From an uncultured Thalassotalea sp. (GTDB lineage Bacteria > Pseudomonadota > Gammaproteobacteria > Enterobacterales > Alteromonadaceae): a stretch of DNA of 64,000 bases. The DNA lies in the NCBI GenBank assembly GCA_947492575.1, contig CANLNK010000005.1:225876-289875 (forward strand), in the 5' to 3' direction. The notes beneath the pieces were generated by a model. The model worked only from the letters and a program-made list of their open reading frames with translations, did not search any database and was not told where the DNA came from. Made by a program: the position numbers and the translations under genes. How positions within the stretch are numbered: the first letter of the stretch is position 1; each line of letters starts with the position of its first letter. This document shows positions 42,842 to 52,380 of the stretch, piece by piece.

Positions 42842-43858
42842 TTATTGTTGCCACAAGGCTTTGCCTAATTGATGATGCTGTTGCCATGTTCCATCTGCAA
42901 TCCATTGCGCAATGTTTTTAGCTACGTCGGGCAGTGGCTTTGCATGGCTTGATGGCTGCTTGCTTAACCATGCATCAATTCCTGCTGTCGAAATTTCTTT
43001 AATAATTGTTGCGTAGTTAAGTTGTTCTAACGCCAGTGCATTCGAGTGTTGCTCCATTTGACCGTTAAGCGGCTTAGTCAATATCGGTAAACCTAAATGT
43101 AAACACTCACTGATTAACTCGAAACCACTATTACAGATCACAGCTTTAGCACGTGTTAAATCATGCTTAAATCCATCGTGGCATGTGGCGCGCAGTTGCA
43201 CATTCTTTTGTTCACTATCCGTTAATTCTGGAGAATACTGGATAAATTTCTGGTTAGGAATTTGGTTGAGAATATTGGCGACTTCTATTTGGTTTTCGAA
43301 TGGAAGATAAACCAATATATGCTCTTCGGTTGGTTTGGCTGACAAATCAATATCGATAATCGGAGGTAAGACATTCTCGCTATAAGGGTACCAATGTAAG
43401 CCGATAGAATGACTAGCTGGGGCAAAATTACGCATGATCCACTTTGCCATTATGGATTCGCCTGCAAGTGGCGTATTCTCGCCAAATGCATATTGATGTC
43501 CAATACCCAGTGTGGTTTTACCTGAGAGTTTACCAGCCCATGCGGTAACGGGTTCAAAATCGGTAATGATAAGGTCGAAGTCATCGACAGGAAGGTTACG
43601 GATATCGCGATAAAATTGCACTAGGCTATTGCTCTTAGCCGTTTGCAAATAATCAATCTTCCCGTTTTTAGTGGCGAAGGTGAGTCCGTCCCGGTGGAGG
43701 AAATCACCGAATATTTCCATATCAAAAAGTTTGTCTTTGTCTCTACCAGAGAGTAAGTAGGTAACATCTACAGCTTGTTGAGCGAGGTATTTAGCTAGAA
43801 TTCTTGCTCTTGAAATGTGTCCGTTGCCTGTTCCTTGTATACCGAACAGAATTCTCAT
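42842..43858 (-). CDS. MJ1255/VC2487 family glycosyltransferase
   Basis: 338-residue GT-B-fold glycosyltransferase-like protein. It starts MRILFGIQGTGNGHISRAR, the glycine-rich N-terminal loop of this family, and has a C-terminal donor-site region AVICNSGFELISECLHLG (about residues 235-252) and LPILTKPLNGQMEQHSNA. The family has no firm substrate. It is followed on the other side by a PAP2 phosphatase (5 bp apart, same strand), which suggests a role with lipid-linked sugars. Confidence 0.85.
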   Translation of the reverse strand: MRILFGIQGTGNGHISRARILAKYLAQQAVDVTYLLSGRDKDKLFDMEIFGDFLHRDGLTFATKNGKIDYLQTAKSNSLVQFYRDIRNLPVDDFDLIITDFEPVTAWAGKLSGKTTLGIGHQYAFGENTPLAGESIMAKWIMRNFAPASHSIGLHWYPYSENVLPPIIDIDLSAKPTEEHILVYLPFENQIEVANILNQIPNQKFIQYSPELTDSEQKNVQLRATCHDGFKHDLTRAKAVICNSGFELISECLHLGLPILTKPLNGQMEQHSNALALEQLNYATIIKEISTAGIDAWLSKQPSSHAKPLPDVAKNIAQWIADGTWQQHHQLGKALWQQ

Positions 43859-43863
43859 GTGTC

Positions 43864-44370
43864 TTATATGACTCCTAACAGAATAACCGATCCTAGGGCT
43901 GCGCCTGCTAAAATATCAGACGGAAAGTGAACCCCAAGTATTACACGGGACGCGCCGACGGCGAGTGCCCATAAGTAGAATGGCACTGCAATTGCGCCAA
44001 ATTGTGCGACTAAAAGGCCCACTAACAAAAATGCAGCCATAGTATGCCCTGATGGAAAGCTAAACTTATCAGAGGGTTGCACGATACAAGAAAAATTAGG
44101 GACTATGTCTGGTGGTCTGCGTCGTTTTAAGCTGTTTTTCAAAACGAAATAAACAGGTCGTTCAATGGCGAAAGCGGCGAACGCAAGCAGAAAGAACTCA
44201 GTACTTTGGGTGATCAAAGCAACAGTAATTGGCACCAATACCTGCATGTAGCCGTCACCAGTGCGTGACACAGCGCGCACAAAGTTGATGAACTTGTGAT
44301 GATAACGAGACTTTACGCACCACCTAAGAATGCGCAAGTCATACTGATACATATCGTTCAATACTGTCAT
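43864..44370 (-). CDS. PAP2-family membrane phosphatase
   Basis: 168-residue membrane phosphatase with the three PAP2 motifs: KNSLKRRRPPD (about residues 82-92), FPSGHT (about 105-110) and SRVILGVHFPSD (about 142-153), between hydrophobic helices. It may dephosphorylate lipid phosphates such as phosphatidic acid or polyprenyl diphosphate. It is upstream of the glycosyltransferase gene in one operon. Confidence 0.88.
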   Translation of the reverse strand: MTVLNDMYQYDLRILRWCVKSRYHHKFINFVRAVSRTGDGYMQVLVPITVALITQSTEFFLLAFAAFAIERPVYFVLKNSLKRRRPPDIVPNFSCIVQPSDKFSFPSGHTMAAFLLVGLLVAQFGAIAVPFYLWALAVGASRVILGVHFPSDILAGAALGSVILLGVI

Positions 44371-44487
44371 ACCGCCACATTAATCTTCGATTATGACTGT
44401 TGGTTGACAAAATTATGTACATTTAATGAACAAGCTTTGTACTTCAATGTAATTTATTTCTTGAAGGTCAGACCAGTTTGTTAAACA

Positions 44488-45006
44488 ATGAAGATATCTA
44501 ACAATAATGAGAATACGTCTATGGCCAATAAATTCAGCAAAGCAGTAAGTTTTATTTATAAAATGCCTGCATTTAGTCAACAGTATTTGCTGACAAAACT
44601 GTTTTGTTCACAGGTAAAATATGCGGGGACATCGAAAGTGAAGCTGCATAAAGTAACGAGCAACGAAGTAGAGCTTTCTTTAGCCAATATCAAACGTGTT
44701 CAGAATCATATCGGCGGCGTACATGCTGTCGCTGCCTCGCTGTTAGCTGAATCTGCAACCGGTATTGTATTCGGTATGAACGTACCAGATAGCCATTTGC
44801 CTTTATTAAAGTCAATGACGGTAAATTATAATCGTCGAATGCAGGGCGGATTAAAAGCTGTGGCGAAACTGAGCGATGAACAGGTCAACGAAATTAACTC
44901 CTCTGAAAAAGGCAACATTCTGGTGCCAGTCACTATTACCGATGAATCAGGTCAGGAACCTATTGAAGTAATGATGCACTGGGCTTGGACACCTAAAAAG
45001 CGTTAG
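44488..45006 (+). CDS. DUF4442 (hotdog-fold thioesterase-like) protein
   Basis: 172-residue cytoplasmic protein of the DUF4442 group, related to acyl-CoA thioesterases of the hotdog fold. The characteristic part is NHIGGVHAVAASLLAESATG (about residues 72-91), where hotdog enzymes carry the central helix, followed by beta strands (VTIT...PIEVMMHWAWTP). An ATG at 44521 (MANKFSKAV, with GAGA upstream) would give 161 residues and may be the real start. The exact substrate is unknown. A GC-rich hairpin follows. Confidence 0.82.
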   Translation: MKISNNNENTSMANKFSKAVSFIYKMPAFSQQYLLTKLFCSQVKYAGTSKVKLHKVTSNEVELSLANIKRVQNHIGGVHAVAASLLAESATGIVFGMNVPDSHLPLLKSMTVNYNRRMQGGLKAVAKLSDEQVNEINSSEKGNILVPVTITDESGQEPIEVMMHWAWTPKKR

Positions 45007-45050
45007 CAACTAAGCCGCATACTCCCATAATCAATAATTGGTTTGTCATT

Positions 45051-45082
45051 AAGCGCCCACTAAAATAAAGGGCGCTATTCTC
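45051..45082 (+). terminator. Hairpin after the DUF4442 gene
   Basis: AGCGCCC (45052-45058) pairs with GGGCGCT (45070-45076) around an 11-base AT-rich loop. The T-run after it is short (ATTCTC), so termination strength is uncertain. Confidence 0.45.
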
Positions 45083-45278
45083 AAGAACTACGCTTCCAAC
45101 TCTAATCACGCTATTGGCATGTAAATTTGGTTTATAATGCTCTAGACTTATCTTGCGCATAATTTATGGCCTTAATGACAAAATAAGCGACCTTCTAATC
45201 GAGCCGCTTTTGGGCCAACTCAAACCTTAATACAACAGACAATGGAAGAAATCCGATAATGGATTATTGGTTGTGGAC

Positions 45279-48200
45279 ATGAATACATCTGAATCTCAGC
45301 AAACTTCACTCGCGAGTAACACACGATCAAGGATCAGGATCATCGTCTTTATGGCGTTGCTATCACTATTGTGCTTGGCAGCAGCCGGCTATTTCAACTA
45401 TTTAAGGACTGATGCAAATATCGCGAAAACTCTTCCTAAAATTGAGCAGCAAGCGTTAGTCCTCAAACATTTATCACTAGTTGTTCATTACGCAGATCTA
45501 ATTGACAAGTCACCGTTTGATGAACTGGCATTAAACCACCGTTCACTATTGGAAAATGCTATCAGTAGCGGCCTGTCGTCAGGTGATGTAAAACCATTGC
45601 AAAACGTATCCACATTAGAGTTATCAAGGCTTGTAGAAGATGGGGTAAGAAATCGAGAATTAGCTAGCCAAGCACAAGTGACCATTGAAAATGGCTTGGT
45701 ATTATTGTCGCAAGTTAATCGCCAAATAGAAGAGGAACTTGGCGAGCAAGGTCTTGTTCAAGAGAGGGCAGAAGGTAATAAAGTTAATAGTCAGCTGAGG
45801 AATGCTGCCCAATGGGGGAGGCAATTAGCGAACACCCTTAACTTGCTGCGTATCAACCTAGCTTCATTGCAACGACTTAGCATCAACCCGCAATTAGAAA
45901 CAACAAGAGCCTTAGTTTCTCAGCTAGACTTATTAACAAGCCAGCTACCAGTAGTTGACTCTCTCAGTGAGAGCCAAACCCAGTTGGTGCTCCAGATAGA
46001 CAGAATTAGCGCTGTTTTTCTCTCCGGTGATACGTTGCTCGGAAAGTGGCAAGGAACGACGAAACGATTTGAAGCATACAGTGATATAGCTTTAGCGTTA
46101 GCGCGCCAGGCGAATTTAGCTATTCTCGCTCAACACGAGAATAGTAATCCTGAACCTGGTGACATAGTGTCTTCGTATCCACTATCGTTGAGTTCAGGTA
46201 TTCATTTCAATCTTGATTTACATTTGACAACCTATACATTGCTAGGCTGTTCGTTATTGTTCTTCTTGGTTACTGGAGTATTATCAATATCGCTTTATCG
46301 CAAGTTGCTAACAACTCATCAAGTGACCCAATCTTTAGTCAGTAATTTAGTCGAAAATAAGTCGGTAGATTCTGTTGAATACAGTGAACAACAACAAATA
46401 TTCGAAGCGGTAAACAAAGCACTATCTGGCTTGGTTACTTTAAAAGAAGTGGAAGTGATTCAAGACAATCATGCACGCTTAATAACGCAGTTGGCCGTTT
46501 CTTCTCAAACCGTAGGTTTTGAATTTAATACATCTGGTTTAGCGTTTGTGGCTCCACAGGGCATAGGCGAGTTACTTGGTTTGGATGATGAAGCCGAAGT
46601 TACAGAGCACATGTTCAATAATAGGCTTTACTGGCAAGGCATATTAGGTCGTGGTTTTGTGAAGGAATGTATCAATCTTGCCAAGCGAGCCAAGGCTGTA
46701 AGTGGTGAAATCGTTAGTGAGTATATAGACAGTGAAAAAGGTTTATTTAGATTAACGCTAAAACTGCAATTGAATACCCAGCAGAGTATGTCGTCGCCTC
46801 AAGAGCTCAGTAAATCTGCAAAAAGTCCAAAACAAGCAGATGTATCAGGGTTCTCATTTTTTGGAACATTGGCAAAAGCATCAGAGGTTAAACACCTGCG
46901 AAGTATTTTAGCTGACACGCAGCAATCAGCTGATAGTTATCAGGAGCAAGCATTTCTGAAAACAGCAGCGGAGCATCAACAATTAACCAAACACTTGATT
47001 CAAGCAATGCTTCAATGCCAAAACAGCGCGTTGACTTCCGGAGATAATATTCAAGGAGTATATCAACCGCTAACGCGATTGTTTGACTGGGCACGTCAGC
47101 AACAAGTTACCATGCAATTGGCAATCGCTGGTGCACGCTCATTCCAGCAAGTAGCTATTCGTCAATTATTCGGGGCTGTTTCAGCAAATATTGCTCTCCA
47201 ACATAAGCGTCGACAAAATAGTGTTGTGCTTGATATTGATAAACAGTTGCAACATCAAGTTCAACTCAATATTCGTATGTTAACACGGCTTATCGATGCA
47301 TTAAGTCAGCGAATATTAAAGCAGCAATCAAAGACAAAATTATTGCTTAGTGTTGATGTTGTCGACCAAGATGTGGGGCAGCAAAGGGTAAAATTAACAA
47401 TGACCTTGCCAGAGGGGGGACAACATGACGACGCACTATTAAACCAGTTGAATGCGTTAATGATAGAGCAGCCAACTCCCACCGAAGGTGATCGTCAGTC
47501 GAACTCCACGAAGTACATTCTATCCTTGCTTAATAGCCTTCGTGCGAGCGACGTTGATGTAGTCAATAATGATGAACATATCGCCTTTTCTTGCACTATC
47601 CCTGTCACCTTATTGTCTAAACCAACCGACGATCAGAGCAAGAGATTGGCAAATCGCCATGTTGCTATTTTGGCGAAAGATCTACTGATTTCGGAAACTA
47701 TCGCCTCGACAATATCGGTTGAAGGGGCTGATCTTGAGCGACTTGCTGATGTTGAGGTATTCACACATACATTTGACTTAGCACGACTTAAACGAGAGAA
47801 GCTTGATGCTGTTGTGGTCAGTGGCATAAGCACTAGTGATATAGAGCTTGTCGAGGCGCATATTGATAGCTTACCGAAAAATATTCAACCGACTATAGTC
47901 GTCGTACAAAGTGAAAATGCTAGCCTATTAAACCAAGGTTTCTACTCGCTTTCTGAGCTGCCATTGTTACAAAATACGTTAGTCGAAGAAGTTTACCTAG
48001 GCATCAAAGAAAAAAGAGCTATTAACAGGCTTCTACCCGCTGAAAGTTTTACCGACATACAATTTATGCCTGCACAGGTAGAGGTGTTATTCGCTGTAAA
48101 ATCTTTTGAGCAGCGTCATGTATTGTGGCGTTTGTTGGTATGGTTGGGCTACAGAGTAACTGTCGTCGTCGATTCGAATAGTATGCTTAAGCACTGGCAA

Positions 48201-48839
48201 ACAGGTAGGTACCTTATTTTATTTAATGAATTTGATTGCTTACCATTTGTTGCAATGCAAGCTGGTACCTCTGTTGCTCGCGGTGTTTTTAGTTTTAGCC
48301 AAGAACCAGTTTTAGCCTTGGAAGATGAGCAAGCGGAAATTGCTGAACACTGGCAGTTAGGTGTTGTCCCGGAATTATTGAATGTTCCAGCGTTAACTAA
48401 GTTGCTATCGGGCTGGTTAAGCAAGAAAATGAGAGAAGATCATATAAGGGCAAGTGCTCAGCAACTGATGACGCACTATCATACAGATACCCCAGAAACG
48501 ATGGAAACTGTGCCCGCTGCCTTTGATCTCGTGAAGTATGCAGAACATCAAGGTTCGCCTGAATTGGCTGCGCTAATGATTGATGAATATTTGGATGAAC
48601 TATCAGAAGGTATCCTGATGCTCATTGAGCAAATAGCAAAACGTTCTCCGCAAGGAATAACTGACGTTATTGCGATTATGGAGCAGGTTGCAACCATAAT
48701 GGCTGCACCAGCGCTCATTCAATGTTTACAGCAGCTGAGAAGGGCGCTTCAGAATAAAGCGTATTCAAGTATGCAACGATTAACCGATCAGCTCCGCTAT
48801 GAAGTCGCGTTAGTAAAAAGTTTTGCAGACACAATATAG
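45279..48839 (+). CDS. Degenerate hybrid histidine-kinase-like protein
   Basis: About 1186 residues with the layout of a BarA-like hybrid sensor. It has TM1 (about residues 20-41), a helical periplasmic region (about 42-312), TM2 (about 314-339) and a cytoplasmic linker. A histidine-kinase-like core (about 530-760) follows, then two receiver-like domains (about 790-890 and 930-1040) and an Hpt-like bundle (about 1085-1186). The phosphotransfer residues seem absent. There is no H-E/D-x-x-N/T H-box, and the N-box reads RLIDALSQ. The receiver acceptor strands read LDAVVVSGIS and RYLILFNEFD, without the usual aspartate. The Hpt position reads VIAIMEQVATIM where H-x-L-K-G is expected. ATG at 45279 is chosen; TTG and GTG codons just upstream are alternatives. 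It may be a scaffold or pseudo-kinase. The boundaries are estimates by eye. Confidence 0.75.
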   Translation: MNTSESQQTSLASNTRSRIRIIVFMALLSLLCLAAAGYFNYLRTDANIAKTLPKIEQQALVLKHLSLVVHYADLIDKSPFDELALNHRSLLENAISSGLSSGDVKPLQNVSTLELSRLVEDGVRNRELASQAQVTIENGLVLLSQVNRQIEEELGEQGLVQERAEGNKVNSQLRNAAQWGRQLANTLNLLRINLASLQRLSINPQLETTRALVSQLDLLTSQLPVVDSLSESQTQLVLQIDRISAVFLSGDTLLGKWQGTTKRFEAYSDIALALARQANLAILAQHENSNPEPGDIVSSYPLSLSSGIHFNLDLHLTTYTLLGCSLLFFLVTGVLSISLYRKLLTTHQVTQSLVSNLVENKSVDSVEYSEQQQIFEAVNKALSGLVTLKEVEVIQDNHARLITQLAVSSQTVGFEFNTSGLAFVAPQGIGELLGLDDEAEVTEHMFNNRLYWQGILGRGFVKECINLAKRAKAVSGEIVSEYIDSEKGLFRLTLKLQLNTQQSMSSPQELSKSAKSPKQADVSGFSFFGTLAKASEVKHLRSILADTQQSADSYQEQAFLKTAAEHQQLTKHLIQAMLQCQNSALTSGDNIQGVYQPLTRLFDWARQQQVTMQLAIAGARSFQQVAIRQLFGAVSANIALQHKRRQNSVVLDIDKQLQHQVQLNIRMLTRLIDALSQRILKQQSKTKLLLSVDVVDQDVGQQRVKLTMTLPEGGQHDDALLNQLNALMIEQPTPTEGDRQSNSTKYILSLLNSLRASDVDVVNNDEHIAFSCTIPVTLLSKPTDDQSKRLANRHVAILAKDLLISETIASTISVEGADLERLADVEVFTHTFDLARLKREKLDAVVVSGISTSDIELVEAHIDSLPKNIQPTIVVVQSENASLLNQGFYSLSELPLLQNTLVEEVYLGIKEKRAINRLLPAESFTDIQFMPAQVEVLFAVKSFEQRHVLWRLLVWLGYRVTVVVDSNSMLKHWQTGRYLILFNEFDCLPFVAMQAGTSVARGVFSFSQEPVLALEDEQAEIAEHWQLGVVPELLNVPALTKLLSGWLSKKMREDHIRASAQQLMTHYHTDTPETMETVPAAFDLVKYAEHQGSPELAALMIDEYLDELSEGILMLIEQIAKRSPQGITDVIAIMEQVATIMAAPALIQCLQQLRRALQNKAYSSMQRLTDQLRYEVALVKSFADTI

Positions 48840-48901
48840 TGGATAGCATCATTGGTCGAAATAGATACGCTAACTTAAACTAGCAAGAGTAACTAGAGCA
48901 G

Positions 48902-49084
48902 ATGGAAGACGTTGTTAGCCCGTGTGTTCGTAATTGCTGCCTTAACGATGAAGAGTTATGTTTAGGCTGCTATCGGCATATCGACGAAATTGTTGGCTGG
49001 CGAGCTTTAACCGTTGAAGAACAAAAACAGGTTCTTGATAATTGTGCAATTAGAAAAGGTAAGCTCAAAACTCAGGCCGACTAA
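48902..49084 (+). CDS. DUF1289 small cysteine-rich protein
   Basis: 60-residue protein with SPCVRNCCLNDEELCLGCYR (about residues 6-25), the four-cysteine motif of DUF1289, and the following EIVGWRALTVEEQKQVL helix typical of the family. It probably binds a metal; the function is unknown. Confidence 0.9.
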   Translation: MEDVVSPCVRNCCLNDEELCLGCYRHIDEIVGWRALTVEEQKQVLDNCAIRKGKLKTQAD

Positions 49085-49149
49085 TGACTCGGAATTATTT
49101 CAATGACTGCGGTCATCCGCAACATTCGTAAACTTTTACTACCTAAAGC

Positions 49150-50307
49150 CTAGGCGTCACGTGGAAGCCCTTTTTCAATTGAGCGAATAAGTCGTTCATT
49201 CTGTCTGAGAGCAGATTTCATTGCGTGTGAAGCAGCCTCTGTCTCAAACGCTTTCTCTTGCTGCTGCGCTATCGCCCAATTTATATGCTCAGCGACAACT
49301 TCATCACTCTCTGACAATTTGGCTGACAGCTGCTCAATAATATCTTCATCGAATGGGGCATTCCCCAAGCCTATTGCAAGGTTGCGCTGCCAACTTTGGT
49401 AGCCAATTCGTCTTATAGGAGACCCTTGAGTACGTTCTAAAAACTCTGTTTCTGTCCAGGCAAAAAGCGAGAGCAAATTACTATCATCAAGATTATTCCT
49501 TGGGTGAAAGTCTTGTTCTTCAGTAATTTGTCCAAACTTATTCCACGGGCAAATAAGTTGACAGTCATCACAACCGTAAATCCTATTACCCATTGCAGAG
49601 CGATAGACTTCAGGAATAACGCCTTGGTGTTCTATCGTTAGATAGGAGATACAGCGTTTAGCGTCGACTATATAAGGAGCGACAATTGCATTGGTTGGAC
49701 AGATGGTCATACATGCAACGCAGTTGCCACAATGTTCACTTTTGGGTGCGTCCGTCGGAAGAGGAATATTCACCAACAGTTCACCCAGGAAAAACCAAGA
49801 ACCCGCTTGTTTGTTTATAAGCAGGCTGTGCTTGCCAACCCAGCCGAGTCCAGCTTTTTCTGCTAGTGGTCTTTCCAAAATAGGAGCCGAATCAACAAAC
49901 GGGCGAAATTTGAATGTCTCGCAATGCTGACTTATTTTCTGCCCTAATTGCTGTAAACGTTTACGCATTAGCTTGTGATAATCACGGCCAAGTGCATAAC
50001 GGCTTACATACGCTTTCTTCTTATTTTTTAGCGTTTTAGCAAATTTAGCATCAGGTATTAAATAATGCATTGCAACGCTGATCACACGGACAGTACCGGG
50101 CTCCAACTCGTCTGGACGAGCGCGCATCATGCCATGGCGAGCCATGTAGTCCATCGAACCATGATATTGATTATCAAGCCATTTTTGTAAGTAGGCTTCA
50201 TGTGTTTTTAAGTCAATATCGGTAATACCAACTTCAGCAAAACCTAATTCTTTGCCCCATTGCTTGATTTTTTCTGACAAATCTTGATAGTTGATAGTTG
50301 TCGACAT
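49150..50307 (-). CDS. queG: Epoxyqueuosine reductase
   Basis: 385-residue cobalamin- and iron-sulfur-dependent enzyme for the last step of queuosine synthesis in tRNA. Two [4Fe-4S] motifs are present: CGNCVACMTICPTNAI (about residues 192-207) and GCDDCQLICPWN (about 244-255). Conserved active-site segments include RYALGRDYHKLMRKRL (about 105) and KAGLGWVGKHSLLI (about 150). ATG at 50307 gives MSTTINYQDLSEKIKQWGKE, in line with the E. coli N terminus; a start at 50325 would overlap nnr. It diverges from nnr with only 16 bp between the start codons. Confidence 0.95.
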   Translation of the reverse strand: MSTTINYQDLSEKIKQWGKELGFAEVGITDIDLKTHEAYLQKWLDNQYHGSMDYMARHGMMRARPDELEPGTVRVISVAMHYLIPDAKFAKTLKNKKKAYVSRYALGRDYHKLMRKRLQQLGQKISQHCETFKFRPFVDSAPILERPLAEKAGLGWVGKHSLLINKQAGSWFFLGELLVNIPLPTDAPKSEHCGNCVACMTICPTNAIVAPYIVDAKRCISYLTIEHQGVIPEVYRSAMGNRIYGCDDCQLICPWNKFGQITEEQDFHPRNNLDDSNLLSLFAWTETEFLERTQGSPIRRIGYQSWQRNLAIGLGNAPFDEDIIEQLSAKLSESDEVVAEHINWAIAQQQEKAFETEAASHAMKSALRQNERLIRSIEKGLPRDA

Positions 50308-50323
50308 TGATGGTGAAGAGTTC

Positions 50324-51892
50324 ATGGAAGTTAAGCAGTTAGCGGCTAGTTTACCACAGCCAGTTTACAGTGCGAGCCAAGTACTGAGTTATGAAGCAGA
50401 AGCGGCCAGTAAAGCGGGTATTGAGTTATATGCATTAATGCAACGTGCAGGGCAGGCAGCCTTTGAGTGCATAGATAAACTTCCTTCTTACATTCCAAAT
50501 TCAAATAAGACAAGCTCAACCAAGAACCGAATGCTCGTTGTTGCAGGAAAGGGGAATAATGGTGGCGATGGTTATGTAGTCGCGAAACACTGCATCGACG
50601 CAGGCTACGAAGTTCACGTGCTCATTCTAGCCGAAGAGGATAAAATTCAGGGAGATGCAAACCAAGCACTGGCGGAATTGCAACAGCTTGCACTGACAAC
50701 AAAGTCCTTATTGACGATAACATTCCAATCTGATCTTGTGGCAGCGGCTAAAAGCATATTCAGCTTCACTGGCGAGCTCATCATAGACGCAATATTTGGC
50801 ATTGGTTTTCGAGGTTCGCTCAACCTTCCTTGGCAAAATATTATTGAAGCGATTAATAGCCATCATGCCAGTGTTTTGAGTATTGATATTCCTTCTGGAT
50901 TAAATGCTAGCTCTGGTCACGTTGATAGTGTCGCTATTTTTGCAGATGTAACGGTTACTTTTATTGTGCTTAAGCAAGGATTGCTGACAGGAAAGGCAGC
51001 TAACTACATTGGTGACTTGTTCCTTGCCACCCTCGACATTCAAGATGTGTTTTGTCATCTGCAGCCAGCTAAGAACTTTGCACAAGGCCGAGACGGCTTG
51101 CCAAAGATAACCCCACGACATCCAACTATTCACAAAGGCAGCATAGGTTTAGTGCTTGCTATCGGTGGTAATACCGGTATGCCAGGAGCGATACGCTTAG
51201 CATCTGAAGCCGCTTTAAGAGCAGGCGCTTCGTTGGTTGCGGTCAGTTGTCAGCTTCACAATCAGGCTATCGTCAGTAATGGTCGTCCTGAATTGATGCT
51301 TGCGCCGTCAGAACCCAAACGACTGGCCGCCTCCAATTTTATTGAAAAAGCGAAAGTTGTGCTTATTGGCCCAGGGCTAGGGAGAGATGAATGGGCACAG
51401 CAATTAGTGTCTTTAGCTATTGAAACCGATAAAACACTTGTTGTTGATGCAGACGCCTTGGCACTTATCAAAGATGCGAACTTATTTCATAGCGACTGGG
51501 TACTGACACCTCATCCTGGCGAAGCGGCTTTTTTACTGGATACTGACATTGCCACGATAGAAGCGGATAGATTTCACGCAGCGCTCGCGATTGCAAAGCG
51601 TTATGGTGGTGTTTGCGTTTTAAAAGGGGCCGGCAGCTTAATTTCCGATGGAGAACATGTTGTTATCAATACGACAGGAAATGCAGGTATGGCTTCGGGT
51701 GGCATGGGGGACGTATTATCAGGCATAATAGCAGCATTAATTTTACAAACAGGCTCAATTTTGGATGCAACCAAGCTAGCGGTCAGTATCCATGGTCAGG
51801 CAGCACAAATGGTGACGCAACGTTCAGGCGTTCGTGGTCTGCTAGCAAGCGATTTATTTGAGCCGTTAAGAGAAATAGTTAATCAGTACTAA
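50324..51892 (+). CDS. nnr: Bifunctional NAD(P)H-hydrate epimerase / ADP-dependent dehydratase
   Basis: 522-residue repair enzyme for damaged NAD(P)H. The N-terminal YjeF-type epimerase domain has VVAGKGNNGGDGYVVAKH (about residues 77-94) and DAIFGIGFRGSL (about 155). The C-terminal ribokinase-like dehydratase has KGSIGLVLAIGGNTGMPGA (about 270), DADALALI (about 375) and GNAGMASGGMGDVLSG (about 453). ATG at 50324 is chosen over a frame starting 11 codons earlier. Its stop overlaps the tsaE ATG. Confidence 0.96.
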   Translation: MEVKQLAASLPQPVYSASQVLSYEAEAASKAGIELYALMQRAGQAAFECIDKLPSYIPNSNKTSSTKNRMLVVAGKGNNGGDGYVVAKHCIDAGYEVHVLILAEEDKIQGDANQALAELQQLALTTKSLLTITFQSDLVAAAKSIFSFTGELIIDAIFGIGFRGSLNLPWQNIIEAINSHHASVLSIDIPSGLNASSGHVDSVAIFADVTVTFIVLKQGLLTGKAANYIGDLFLATLDIQDVFCHLQPAKNFAQGRDGLPKITPRHPTIHKGSIGLVLAIGGNTGMPGAIRLASEAALRAGASLVAVSCQLHNQAIVSNGRPELMLAPSEPKRLAASNFIEKAKVVLIGPGLGRDEWAQQLVSLAIETDKTLVVDADALALIKDANLFHSDWVLTPHPGEAAFLLDTDIATIEADRFHAALAIAKRYGGVCVLKGAGSLISDGEHVVINTTGNAGMASGGMGDVLSGIIAALILQTGSILDATKLAVSIHGQAAQMVTQRSGVRGLLASDLFEPLREIVNQY

Positions 51893-52380
51893 TGAAGAAA
51901 TCTTATTTTTTAGCCGATGAAACTGCGACAGTTGGCTTAGGAAGCGCACTGGCTGATGCTGTACAGCAGCTTAAAAAGGGCATGGTGGTTTACCTTAATG
52001 GTGACTTGGGGGCAGGGAAAACAACGCTAACTCGAGGCTTTGTTCGAGGATTTGGCCATCAAGGTGCGGTTAAGAGTCCAACATATACACTCGTAGAGCC
52101 ATATGAATTGGCCGACTGGAACATCTATCACTTTGATCTTTATCGACTTGCTGATCCAGAAGAGCTTGAGTTTATGGGCATTAGAGATTATTTTAGCGAC
52201 AGTAGCTGTAGTTTTATTGAGTGGCCGGAAAAAGGCCAAGGTATGCTTGCTGATGCCGACTTAATTGTCGACTTAGCTTATCAAGGTGAGCAACGAAACG
52301 TTACACTTACTGCCTCGACACCATTTGGTGAACAGTTACTATCAGCGCTTACGGGAAGTTATCAGGGCACAGAAGTATAA
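51892..52380 (+). CDS. tsaE: tRNA threonylcarbamoyladenosine synthesis ATPase TsaE
   Basis: 162-residue P-loop protein of the t6A complex (with TsaB and TsaD). Walker A is GDLGAGKTTLTRGF (about residues 38-51); VKSPTYTLVEPY (about 61) and IEWPEKGQGML (about 108) are conserved. It is coupled to nnr through a TAATG overlap and is directly followed by the amidase gene. Confidence 0.96.
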   Translation: MKKSYFLADETATVGLGSALADAVQQLKKGMVVYLNGDLGAGKTTLTRGFVRGFGHQGAVKSPTYTLVEPYELADWNIYHFDLYRLADPEELEFMGIRDYFSDSSCSFIEWPEKGQGMLADADLIVDLAYQGEQRNVTLTASTPFGEQLLSALTGSYQGTEV

